The position numbers and the translations under genes are program-made. A DNA stretch of 5,162 nt, taken from contig JAJYQG010000172.1 in NCBI GenBank assembly GCA_021794775.1, forward strand, positions 1 to 5,162, given 5' to 3'. Origin of the DNA: Pseudomonadota bacterium. Its GTDB lineage: Bacteria; Pseudomonadota; Gammaproteobacteria; Burkholderiales; Ferrovaceae. The notes under the pieces were generated by a model. The model was not told the origin of the DNA. It made no database searches and worked only from the letters and a program-made list of their open reading frames with translations. The stretch's first letter is position 1, and each line of letters begins with the position of its first letter. This document shows positions 1 through 5,073 of the stretch, in pieces.

Positions 1-60
1 GGTGCAGCAAGGCCGTCAGCAGCAGGAACCCGCCGAAGCGATTTGGGCGTTTACGCCTGA
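1..60 (+). CDS. tnpB: C-terminal tail of TnpB, IS200/IS605-family RNA-guided nuclease (partial, 5' end outside window)
   Basis: Frame 1 reads GAARPSAAGTRRSDLGVYA and then TGA at 58-60. An ending of the type G(S/T)-(K/R)-R-S-D-L-x-V-Y is the usual last stretch of many TnpB proteins. The call is supported by what follows at once: a typical IS200/IS605 right end with hairpin and TCAA. TnpB is a small RNA-guided DNA nuclease related to Cas12, which helps keep the element at its donor site. Only 19 codons are in the window, so no catalytic residue can be checked, and it is unknown whether the gene is intact or has a tnpA partner. Frame 2 is also open across this stretch and through the hairpin, but it has no TnpB character. 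Confidence 0.75.
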   Translation, partial: GAARPSAAGTRRSDLGVYA

Positions 61-73
61 ACGCAGCAGGAAT

Positions 74-93
74 CCCCGCCCTTCAGGGCGGGG
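74..93 (+). repeat. Perfect 8-bp hairpin of the IS right end
   Basis: CCCCGCCC pairs with GGGCGGGG around TTCA. In this family such a hairpin is the TnpA recognition structure and the terminal stem of the omega RNA. No T-run follows on either strand, so I do not call it a rho-independent terminator, although a stem this GC-rich could slow transcription leaving recJ. Confidence 0.85.
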
Positions 94-264
94 AGGATGT
101 CAACTAAAGAAGTTGGCGGAGCATGTAGGACAGGAGATTAAGGCTGTCGAGTACCTTTCCTCGCGGTCGTTGCAACCTAGCGGTCCGGTTAAGTGAAAAA
201 GTTCATAAACCACGTATTAACAGTCCTTGCGTAGCGATTTTGTTTGGGTTTGACGCGGAAAAGA

Positions 265-1974
265 TCAGGCAGCAGACTCGATATGCTTGATGTTCAACTC
301 TGTCTTTTTCGCCCCGTTCCATTCATTGACCATCAAGGTGTAAAACGCCTTGATCCGTTCCGGCGCTTTGTCGGCGAAGTTGAATAGAACTGCTTCGATC
401 GTTTTGCCGCCTTGTTCGAGGGTCAGTTTGGAGTGCTTCTCCTTCATGATTTTTTGCTTGACCACCCTAAAGTCGCCGGCAAACAGCGGCTCTGGGAAGC
501 CCTGCCCCCAAATCTCGGCACCGATTTTCTCGACCAGTTCAACGCTGGCGTCGGCCAGGCTAATCGCGCCGTCATGCTCGATCCTGTTCGACAAGATCTC
601 CGGCGTCATCCATTCCCGCCCGATCTTTTCAAAGGCGTCCTTGAACTCGTCGAGCCGTGATTCATCAATCGTCAGCCCTGCGGCCATGGCGTGCCCACCG
701 AAGCGGATAATCAGCCCTGGATGCGTGATATGGATTCGCTCCATGACATCGCGAAGATGAAAGCCGGAAATGCTCCGTCCAGATCCGCGAATCTCGCCGT
801 CAACTGTTCCCTTGGCAAAAGTAATGACAGGACGGTTAATCCGCTCCTTGATGCGTGACGCCAGAATCCCAATCACCCCAGGGTGCCATTCTGGGTCGTA
901 AACCGCCAGAGTGTACCGATCAAAATCATTCGTATCCGGCAACAGACGCTCGACATCGGCGCGCATGGTCGTTTCAACCTCGCGACGTTCTTTGTTCAAG
1001 CGGTCAAGTTCCTTGGCCAGTTCCATCGCTTCGTCTGTATTGTCAGTCGTCAAACACTGGATGCCCACGCTCATGTCGTCCATGCGGCCGGCGGCGTTGA
1101 GCCGTGGCCCGATCACGAAGCCAAGGTCAACGCTGGTAAGCCGAGCGCGGTCCTTCATGGCGACCTGCGACAAAGCGGCAATCCCTGGGTTGCATGTGTC
1201 TGCGGCAATGCGTTTCAGCCCTTCTGCAACCAGGATTCGATTGTTACGGTCCAATTTCACGATGTCAGCAACCGTGCCCAGGGCGACCAAATCAAGAAGC
1301 GCAGCCATATTCGGGATCTGGTTTTTGCCGTCCGCAAAGTGACCGCGCTCTTTCAGGACGTGGCGTAGCGCCAGCATCGCATAGAAGATCGTTCCGACCC
1401 CCGCAAGGTTCTTGCTCGGAAACGGACAGCCCGGCTGGTTTGGGTTCACGATGGCAACCGCATCGGGCACAGTCTCGCCCGCCAGATGATGATCTGTCAC
1501 GACCACAGGGATTCCGAGTTCGGCAGCGTAATTGATTCCGGCGTGGCTGCTGATGCCGTTGTCCACAGTCAGCAGCAGGTCGGGCTTCATCGGAACGACA
1601 AAATCAATGACATCGACCGACAGGCCGTAACCCATAGTCATGCGATCAGGAACCGCGAAGTCAACTATGGCGCCCATGGCGCGCAACGAGCGGATACCAA
1701 CCGCGCAGGCCGTGGCCCCGTCCGCATCGTAATCCGCAACGATAACGATCTTTTTCGCACCCTGAACGGCGTCAGCAAGGATGTTTGCGGCGTCCAGCAC
1801 GCCCTTGAAACCGCGAGCCCCATTCCACGGCAAAATATCCTTCAAACTGTTTCCATCTCCGGGGAGCTCCCCTCTCGAGGCGAGAATTTTCGCAAGAACC
1901 TTCGGTTTTCCGGACTTTTCAATCTCACTGGCGATGGTCGCGTCACAGTGACGTTGCACAAAAATCGTTTCCAT
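265..1974 (-). CDS. recJ: RecJ, single-stranded-DNA-specific 5'-3' exonuclease (DHH/DHHA1 family)
   Basis: RecJ degrades single-stranded DNA 5' to 3' with metal ions, in recombinational, mismatch and base-excision repair in the cytoplasm. The 569-aa product is about the length of E. coli RecJ (577 aa) and carries the family motifs in order: VADYDADGATA (79-89, metal-binding aspartates), TVDNGIS (136-142), the TDHH signature (160-163) followed by NPN (177-179), ALGTVADIV (231-239), RLNAAGRM (291-298), then the DHHA1 part with HPGVIGILASRI (364-375), GSGRSI (397-402) and GGHAMAAGL (426-434). The remaining ~110 residues fit the C-terminal OB-fold region. No key residue is missing and there is no frameshift. 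The ATG at 1974 is preceded by AGGG six bases upstream. It has its own promoter just after the macro-SLOG gene but could also be read through from that operon. Chromosomal recJ usually has housekeeping neighbours; here it sits beside a toxin operon and an IS, so it may be an accessory copy. DHH phosphodiesterase is the only real alternative, and the full RecJ domain set argues against it. Confidence 0.95.
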   Translation of the reverse strand: METIFVQRHCDATIASEIEKSGKPKVLAKILASRGELPGDGNSLKDILPWNGARGFKGVLDAANILADAVQGAKKIVIVADYDADGATACAVGIRSLRAMGAIVDFAVPDRMTMGYGLSVDVIDFVVPMKPDLLLTVDNGISSHAGINYAAELGIPVVVTDHHLAGETVPDAVAIVNPNQPGCPFPSKNLAGVGTIFYAMLALRHVLKERGHFADGKNQIPNMAALLDLVALGTVADIVKLDRNNRILVAEGLKRIAADTCNPGIAALSQVAMKDRARLTSVDLGFVIGPRLNAAGRMDDMSVGIQCLTTDNTDEAMELAKELDRLNKERREVETTMRADVERLLPDTNDFDRYTLAVYDPEWHPGVIGILASRIKERINRPVITFAKGTVDGEIRGSGRSISGFHLRDVMERIHITHPGLIIRFGGHAMAAGLTIDESRLDEFKDAFEKIGREWMTPEILSNRIEHDGAISLADASVELVEKIGAEIWGQGFPEPLFAGDFRVVKQKIMKEKHSKLTLEQGGKTIEAVLFNFADKAPERIKAFYTLMVNEWNGAKKTELNIKHIESAA

Positions 1975-1998
1975 TTTTTACCCTGAATTCTGATTTGT

Positions 1999-2040
1999 TA
2001 CGTTATTATATCAACTTCGTAACGTCGCGTCAACCGTTAC
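1999..2040. promoter_or_regulatory. Possible operator: three CGTTA(C) repeats around the recJ promoter
   Basis: CGTTA (2001-2005, touching the -10 box), GTAACG (2019-2024, in the spacer) and CGTTAC (2035-2040, just upstream of the -35) occur in alternating orientation. GTAACG and CGTTAC form a 6-bp inverted repeat with a 10-base gap around the -35 box. CGTTA and TAACG form a 5-bp one with a 14-base gap. Placement on the promoter elements suggests a regulator site, but the outer copy overlaps the stop codon of the neighbouring gene and short repeats arise by chance. Confidence 0.35.
2005..2033 (-). promoter_or_regulatory. Sigma70-type promoter of recJ
   Basis: Read on the - strand, TTGACG (2033-2028) and TATAAT (2010-2005) are separated by exactly 17 bases, so transcription should start near 1998, about 24 bases before the recJ ATG. 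The -35 box begins three bases after the stop codon of the upstream gene. This near-consensus promoter indicates that recJ can be expressed independently of the five-gene operon. Confidence 0.8.
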
Positions 2041-2795
2041 AAGCCTTTGGGCGATTCGCGCATCTTCGGCTTGGGTATTTCGCAGATTTTTACCGCAACG
2101 CTCAGACCGTCCTTCTGAGCCATTCCGATCATCGCTTTTGTTCCAGGGCTTGCGCCGTCATAGAACGCCAACAGGTGAGTTCCGTACCAGGACATCATCT
2201 GATTTCGGATCATTCCAGCCGCCTTTTTATACAAATCCCACTTGGCCGGAAACCTGACGCATTTGATTCCATTTTCCCGTGCGTACCTCTCCCCCATAGC
2301 GTCCGGGCCTCGGGCGGTGCCTGACACAATCTCCACGTCGCCCGTACATTTGCCGACCAGTTCTGAAACGATATTGGAAAAAACGCTGTACGGCATGTCT
2401 TCCAGCGTCCTGCTCCCCGCAATGATGATCCTACTCAGGTCCATGCCGCGTCTTCTGTACCACACCCCAGGAATCCGACAGTTGATCGGGGCGTCGGCAA
2501 ACATCGGCTCGATGTCCGAATCATCAAACCCTGCCAGTCCACAACCAACCCTGGTCACCTGAAATCTGAGTTCTGGATTTCCGCGAGCGAATTCCTTGAA
2601 TCGCTCGACGGCCTGAGCAACATTGTCGAGGCTATCTGTCTGGTGCGGAGTGATCTTTGTTGGGATGGCATAACTCTGGCCCTGCAAGCCTTCACCGCAG
2701 CCCGTAACCGCGCCCTTACGCTGCTTGGCGAACAAGGCCGCCCCGGCTCCATGGATACCCTGCTTGTTCGAGCCGAACACAAAAATAAAACTCAT
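2037..2795 (-). CDS. Macro-like domain fused to a YspA/DUF2493-type SLOG domain
   Basis: The 252-aa product has two parts. Residues 1-117 show FGSN (7-10), HGAGAA (15-20), a glycine-rich run ending SYAIPTK (41-47) and TRVGCGLAGF (81-90). This pattern is known in small phage-associated proteins with a macro-like fold (I recall the name 'A1S_2505 family phage non-structural protein'). Residues ~120-240 match SLOG Rossmann proteins of the YspA type: RIIIAGSRT (122-130), VSGTARGPDAMG (157-168), RN (197-198), FYDGASPGT (211-219). SLOG and macro domains generally bind nucleotides or ADP-ribose derivatives; the substrate here is unknown. The start is the ATG at 2795, five bases after TGGAGG (2806-2801). 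A GTG four codons upstream lies inside that ribosome site and is rejected. The ATG overlaps the stop of the 66-aa gene as ATGA. M118 could in principle restart a separate SLOG protein, but no good ribosome site precedes it. Last gene of the operon, unless recJ is read through. Confidence 0.8.
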   Translation of the reverse strand: MSFIFVFGSNKQGIHGAGAALFAKQRKGAVTGCGEGLQGQSYAIPTKITPHQTDSLDNVAQAVERFKEFARGNPELRFQVTRVGCGLAGFDDSDIEPMFADAPINCRIPGVWYRRRGMDLSRIIIAGSRTLEDMPYSVFSNIVSELVGKCTGDVEIVSGTARGPDAMGERYARENGIKCVRFPAKWDLYKKAAGMIRNQMMSWYGTHLLAFYDGASPGTKAMIGMAQKDGLSVAVKICEIPKPKMRESPKGL

Positions 2796-2992
2796 GACAG
2801 CCTCCACTGAATATTGACAAAAACCGGACCGATGAATTTTTCACCGGTCCCTGCACCACCCCACCAAATATCGCCGTCCGACTGCAGCAGACATCCGCAA
2901 AGGATGCTTCCATCTGGCAACAAAACATCGACCTCGACGCCGGGAGGCATTGGGTCGTATCCTTGCTTCCATTCTTTTTGCAGTTCGGTCAT
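2792..2992 (-). CDS. Small 66-aa conserved-looking protein of unknown function
   Basis: Reality is supported by position rather than by homology. Its ATG overlaps the stop of the immunity-like gene (ATGA at 2992-2989) and its own TGA overlaps the ATG of the macro-SLOG gene (ATGA at 2795-2792). An AAAGG ribosome site lies seven bases upstream of the ATG. The protein has no signal peptide or membrane segment. Its core, GVEVDVLLPDGSILCGCL (18-35), then DIWWGG (41-46) and a C-terminal VNIQWRL (59-65), resembles the beta-strand, D-G turn, tryptophan-rich layout of small phage and plasmid proteins of the DUF551 kind, but I cannot assign a family. Tight coupling on both sides suggests a stoichiometric partner or accessory of the neighbours. 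Confidence 0.7.
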   Translation of the reverse strand: MTELQKEWKQGYDPMPPGVEVDVLLPDGSILCGCLLQSDGDIWWGGAGTGEKFIGPVFVNIQWRLS

Positions 2993-3465
2993 TTTTGCGC
3001 CTTTTTTTCAACCAATGAAAAACTGATGCCAGCAAAGCCGTTTTTGATCCAGAAATCGCGGAATTCAGACGAACAATGGAGCCTGTATCCTGGCTTTGTT
3101 ACGAAAATATGAGGCAGATCGCCTCTATCCGCCATAACAATCGGTACGTCAAACCAGATAAACTCGGCATCTTTTACAATAAACTCGTTTTTTATTGAAT
3201 AAAATCTGTCAAACTCTTTTTCAACGTAACAAAAAACCTGCTTTCCCATCACATAACCGAAACTCATGCTTGGCGGAAAATCGAACCTTGGAGATTTTTT
3301 ATTCTTCCCATGCCATTGCCACTTATCAGGGAATTTTGCCGTCAACATATTTTCACGCAATTCATCTGCATATTTGACCATCGCGCCTGCGACGCTTGTG
3401 CGCAAAATGTTGCCCGCAAGATCGCCGCCATCATTTACGACGCTTTCTATTCTGTAAACACTCAT
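2989..3465 (-). CDS. Probable immunity protein for the AHH nuclease (Imm11/DUF1629-like)
   Basis: A 158-aa soluble protein with no signal peptide. Its C-terminal SSEFRDFWIKNGFAGISFSL (132-151) resembles the end of Imm11/DUF1629 immunity proteins, in which a 'serine, aromatic, ... G(L/F)xG(I/V)xF' segment is typical; the rest is not recognisable to me. Genes of that family are often found next to AHH-domain nucleases, and this gene directly follows one, overlapping it by ATGA (3465-3462). That is the classic order of toxin then immunity. The ATG at 3465 has AAGGG seven bases upstream; the frame stays open to 3531, but that extension lies within the nuclease gene and has no ribosome site. The gene is visibly AT-rich: 3181-3240 has 16 G or C in 60, unlike its neighbours. 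If correct, it would bind and block the nuclease in the cytoplasm. The pairing is inference; the coding call is firm. Confidence 0.7.
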   Translation of the reverse strand: MSVYRIESVVNDGGDLAGNILRTSVAGAMVKYADELRENMLTAKFPDKWQWHGKNKKSPRFDFPPSMSFGYVMGKQVFCYVEKEFDRFYSIKNEFIVKDAEFIWFDVPIVMADRGDLPHIFVTKPGYRLHCSSEFRDFWIKNGFAGISFSLVEKKAQK

Positions 3466-4130
3466 TGATACACCCTTCCGCCGATCAATTCGCTTTTGAT
3501 TGCCTGCAATTCTTCTGATACGCCTTGGCACCCATCGGTCAGTCTGGCCTTGGTCAATCGCCTTGACACGTCTTCATAATACTTTCCGTTATGTAACGTC
3601 CTATGGTAACTGCCTGGGCAAGAGGCGTTTGCGCCGTTCGGGAGGTAAACGCCGTTTTCCGCATCGTTAATATCCACGCATCCGTCAATTGCTTTCCTTG
3701 CTTCGTCAGCCAGCGCCTTCAACCCCAGACGCCCTTCCTGGTCTGGGACGATATGATGCGCCGCGCATCCGTCGGGAGACTCCGGCGGCATACCGGCGGC
3801 CACCTGCTCTTGCGCCAACGACGCCTTCAGTTTTCTCAGGTTCGCCGCCTTGACGGGATTCGATTTTTCAAGAATCGCCTCTTCGTCCGGGGCGGCAGCG
3901 TCTTGCTGCGCGCCTCCTTTCGGTAGGCACTCCTTCGGAAAATTCCCATTCGCATCCCTGTGGCAATGGAGCATATAGGCCAAGCCGCCACCGATCAGCA
4001 GCGTCCTGAACGGGTGGTTGATCGCCTGATCGGTCACAACAGCGGCACCGGCCTCCGTTACCGGATCGATGGCGTTGGCCTCGGTGATTACCGAGACCAG
4101 AACAAGGCATGCGATGATCTTTTGAAACAT
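3462..4130 (-). CDS. Exported AHH-family (HNH/colicin-like) nuclease, probable toxin
   Basis: The 222-aa product begins MFQKIIACLVLVSVITEANA, a typical Sec signal peptide with an A-N-A cleavage site after residue 20. A second short hydrophobic run (about 42-54) may be a membrane segment. The C-terminal half has the AHH nuclease signature: CAAHHIVP (122-129), VDINDAENGVYLP (152-164) and YHRTLHNGKYYEDVSRRL (175-192), with the expected AHH histidines 125 and 126, Asn159, His176, His180 and Tyr184/185. AHH is a predicted HNH-superfamily metal-dependent nuclease found at the ends of polymorphic toxins. Six cysteines in the mature part (56, 68, 122, 151, 171, 201) fit an exported, disulfide-bonded protein. 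There is no PAAR, Rhs, VgrG or other delivery domain, so the route to a target cell is unclear. Start: ATG 4130, overlapping the ATP-grasp stop as TGATG, with no Shine-Dalgarno; translation probably restarts after the upstream gene. A TTG one codon earlier is possible. A probable immunity gene follows. Confidence 0.85.
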   Translation of the reverse strand: MFQKIIACLVLVSVITEANAIDPVTEAGAAVVTDQAINHPFRTLLIGGGLAYMLHCHRDANGNFPKECLPKGGAQQDAAAPDEEAILEKSNPVKAANLRKLKASLAQEQVAAGMPPESPDGCAAHHIVPDQEGRLGLKALADEARKAIDGCVDINDAENGVYLPNGANASCPGSYHRTLHNGKYYEDVSRRLTKARLTDGCQGVSEELQAIKSELIGGRVYQ

Positions 4131-4909
4131 CAAATCGACGCCGGAACAGCGGTGATCCTGCTCGAGATCTCAAGCCATCTCGAATAGATCATGTTCGCGT
4201 AATCGTAACTTTCCAGAGTGTGTGGATGTTGCGTCTTGTATAAACCAAGCGCCCATGCGTCGCTCATCTCGACCAGCAAGAGTTTGCCTTCATCGGTAAG
4301 CCCGAAGTCCAGGGCGAACGAGCAGGGACAGTTCTTGTCGCGCTGGATGGCGTGAATCGCCTGCATGACCAGATCCATGTCAAGCGCCTCATCCGGCCCT
4401 TCGCCGTACTGTCCTACCGCAATCTTTTCCGGCGCCACATAAACGCGCCACTCGGCAACAAAATTGACCCGCTCAGAAAACCATACCGGCGTTCCGCCGG
4501 GCAAGTCTTTGATGTCGTCGTCCGTAACGTCCGACACGAGTTTCCCGTCAAACAGCTTGATTTTCTGCGGTTTCACAAACAACTCGCCGGCTTCGCCGTT
4601 CGCGTCGCAGTCCATAAACCAAAGATCAACCACCTTACCAGCTTGGATCTTGCGACCAAGAAAAGGCGCCAGCAAAGCCGGATACGAGGGCATGGCCGGC
4701 TCTTCAATGCACAGGCGGGCCATAACCGCCCGGCAGAACTCAACCGTCCCAACCGGCGCATACCCGCCCATACCGTCGCGATAATTCGATGTCGGCACCT
4801 GCGCCAATGACAACGACTTCAGTTCGATTCCGTAACGCAACGCATGAGCCAACCGAATCGCCGATTTCTCCTGCTCGCAACAAACATCACTCTGGATCAA
4901 GAAACGCAT
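4130..4909 (-). CDS. ATP-grasp domain protein (DUF4343/R2K-clade type), probable ATP-dependent ligase
   Basis: The 259-aa product has an ATP-grasp pattern in its second half: ELFVKP (109-114, Lys113 the likely nucleotide-binding lysine), EWRVYV (153-158), SFALDFGLTDEG (197-208), LLVEMSDAWALG (211-222, with acidic metal ligands Glu214 and Asp217) and a closing YSRWLEI (242-248). Such proteins use ATP to make an acyl-phosphate and join it to an amine or thiol. This subgroup, called DUF4343 or ATP-grasp R2K clade in Pfam as I recall, has no established substrate. It is the first gene of the operon. ATG 4909 is chosen because AGGGGG lies a few bases upstream (+ strand CCCCCT 4915-4920) and the -10 box is at 4943-4938. 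The longer TTG start at 4966 is within the -35 box and cannot be on the transcript. Its stop overlaps the nuclease ATG. A role in modifying the nuclease or its target is only a guess from the coupling. Confidence 0.8.
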   Translation of the reverse strand: MRFLIQSDVCCEQEKSAIRLAHALRYGIELKSLSLAQVPTSNYRDGMGGYAPVGTVEFCRAVMARLCIEEPAMPSYPALLAPFLGRKIQAGKVVDLWFMDCDANGEAGELFVKPQKIKLFDGKLVSDVTDDDIKDLPGGTPVWFSERVNFVAEWRVYVAPEKIAVGQYGEGPDEALDMDLVMQAIHAIQRDKNCPCSFALDFGLTDEGKLLLVEMSDAWALGLYKTQHPHTLESYDYANMIYSRWLEISSRITAVPASI

Positions 4910-4937
4910 GCCTACCCCCTTGCAAATAACCTTCCCA

Positions 4938-4966
4938 ATTGTATCGTATGCGCAAACGGATGTCAA
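4938..4966 (-). promoter_or_regulatory. Sigma70-type promoter of the five-gene operon
   Basis: On the - strand TTGACA (4966-4961) is followed after 17 bases by TACAAT (4943-4938). Transcription should start near 4931, giving a leader of about 22 bases before the ATG at 4909. A second TTGACT lies just upstream (4973-4968). This is a strong predicted promoter, so control probably depends on a repressor. Confidence 0.8.
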
Positions 4967-4968
4967 TA

Positions 4969-4987
4969 GTCAACGGAAAATGTTGAC
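4969..4987. promoter_or_regulatory. Inverted repeat GTCAAC-7-GTTGAC, candidate operator
   Basis: GTCAAC (4969-4974) and GTTGAC (4982-4987) are perfect 6-bp arms around a 7-base AT-rich centre. It begins two bases from the -35 box of the leftward promoter. Its location between two divergent promoters favours a regulator-binding site over a chance repeat. The regulator is not known; the divergent RHH protein is the obvious candidate. Confidence 0.5.
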
Positions 4988-4996
4988 CGCTTTCGT

Positions 4997-5011
4997 CGCT
5001 GTAATACAGCG
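4997..5011. promoter_or_regulatory. Palindrome CGCTGTA-A-TACAGCG, candidate operator
   Basis: A perfect 15-base palindrome with 7-bp arms around a single A ends two bases before the -35 box of the rightward promoter. Ribbon-helix-helix repressors commonly bind short palindromes beside their own promoters, so autoregulation by the gene at 5074 is plausible. It is not a LexA box: the CTGT and ACAG halves are only 3 bases apart instead of 8. Confidence 0.55.
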
Positions 5012-5013
5012 TA

Positions 5014-5042
5014 TTGACAGAAGGACTCGAGATCGCTATACT
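5014..5042 (+). promoter_or_regulatory. Sigma70-type promoter of the ribbon-helix-helix gene
   Basis: TTGACA (5014-5019) and TATACT (5037-5042) are 17 bases apart, a near-consensus promoter. Transcription should start near 5049, about 25 bases before the ATG at 5074. It diverges from the operon promoter, with the two -35 boxes 47 bases apart. Confidence 0.85.
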
Positions 5043-5073
5043 TGCCGCAAGTGATGCGCAAGGAGAGAGAATC

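Larger units (their letters stand above)
1..103 (+). mobile_element. Right end of an IS200/IS605-family insertion element
   Basis: After the tnpB stop come GAAT (70-73), a perfect stem of CCCCGCCC (74-81) with GGGCGGGG (86-93) around a TTCA loop (82-85), then AGGATG and TCAA (100-103). In IS608, the studied member of the family, a GAAT guide tetranucleotide 5' of the right hairpin recognises the TCAA right cleavage site; the same arrangement is visible here. The element boundary is therefore placed after 103. The left end is outside the window, so size, presence of the Y1 transposase tnpA, and insertion target are unknown. The element lies head-on to recJ, with 161 bases between. Confidence 0.75.
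1..119 (+). ncRNA. 3' part of the TnpB omega RNA (reRNA), with the guide starting at about 104
   Basis: In characterised TnpB systems the guide RNA is produced from the 3' end of tnpB and the element's right end, with the guide reading into the flanking DNA just past the element. Here the scaffold would end with the hairpin at 74-93 and TCAA at 100-103. The guide would be roughly the 16 bases CTAAAGAAGTTGGCGG (104-119). The 5' end lies outside the window and the 3' end is set only by the usual guide length, so the coordinates are approximate. Expression cannot be judged from sequence. Confidence 0.55.

Noticed and set aside
2..196. Open frame on the + strand running through the IS right end (64 codons from a GTG)
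   Set aside because: It reads through the hairpin and the end of the element into the flank. The real tnpB tail is in frame 1 and stops at 60.
100..219. Short - strand frame of about 37 codons between recJ and the IS end, containing a C-P-T-C pair
   Set aside because: It starts with GTG without a ribosome site, and its stop is formed by the TCA of the IS end; nothing shows it is a gene.
104..264. Rho-independent terminator for recJ
   Set aside because: Only weak inverted repeats are visible, with no stem followed by a T-run on the - strand.
1486..1986. Long + strand open frame opposite recJ (also 883-1368, 911-1342 and 350-760)
   Set aside because: Antisense shadows of recJ: the - strand product has every RecJ motif, while these have no family features.
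2796..2807. GTG start four codons upstream of the macro-SLOG ATG
   Set aside because: The GTG is part of the GTGGAGG ribosome site that serves the ATG at 2795.
3466..3531. 22-residue N-terminal extension of the immunity-like protein
   Set aside because: It lies within the nuclease gene, is arginine-rich out-of-frame sequence, and lacks a ribosome site. The ATG at 3465 has AAGGG and the ATGA overlap.
4910..4966. Extended N-terminus of the ATP-grasp protein from a TTG at 4966
   Set aside because: The TTG lies in the -35 box of the operon promoter, so it would not be on the transcript. The ATG at 4909 has a good ribosome site.
4983..5010. Second rightward promoter from TTGACC at 4983
   Set aside because: No acceptable -10 box at 16-18 bases; the downstream TTGACA/TATACT pair is far better.
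4997..5011. LexA (SOS) box
   Set aside because: The halves CTGT and ACAG are present but separated by 3 bases, not 8.
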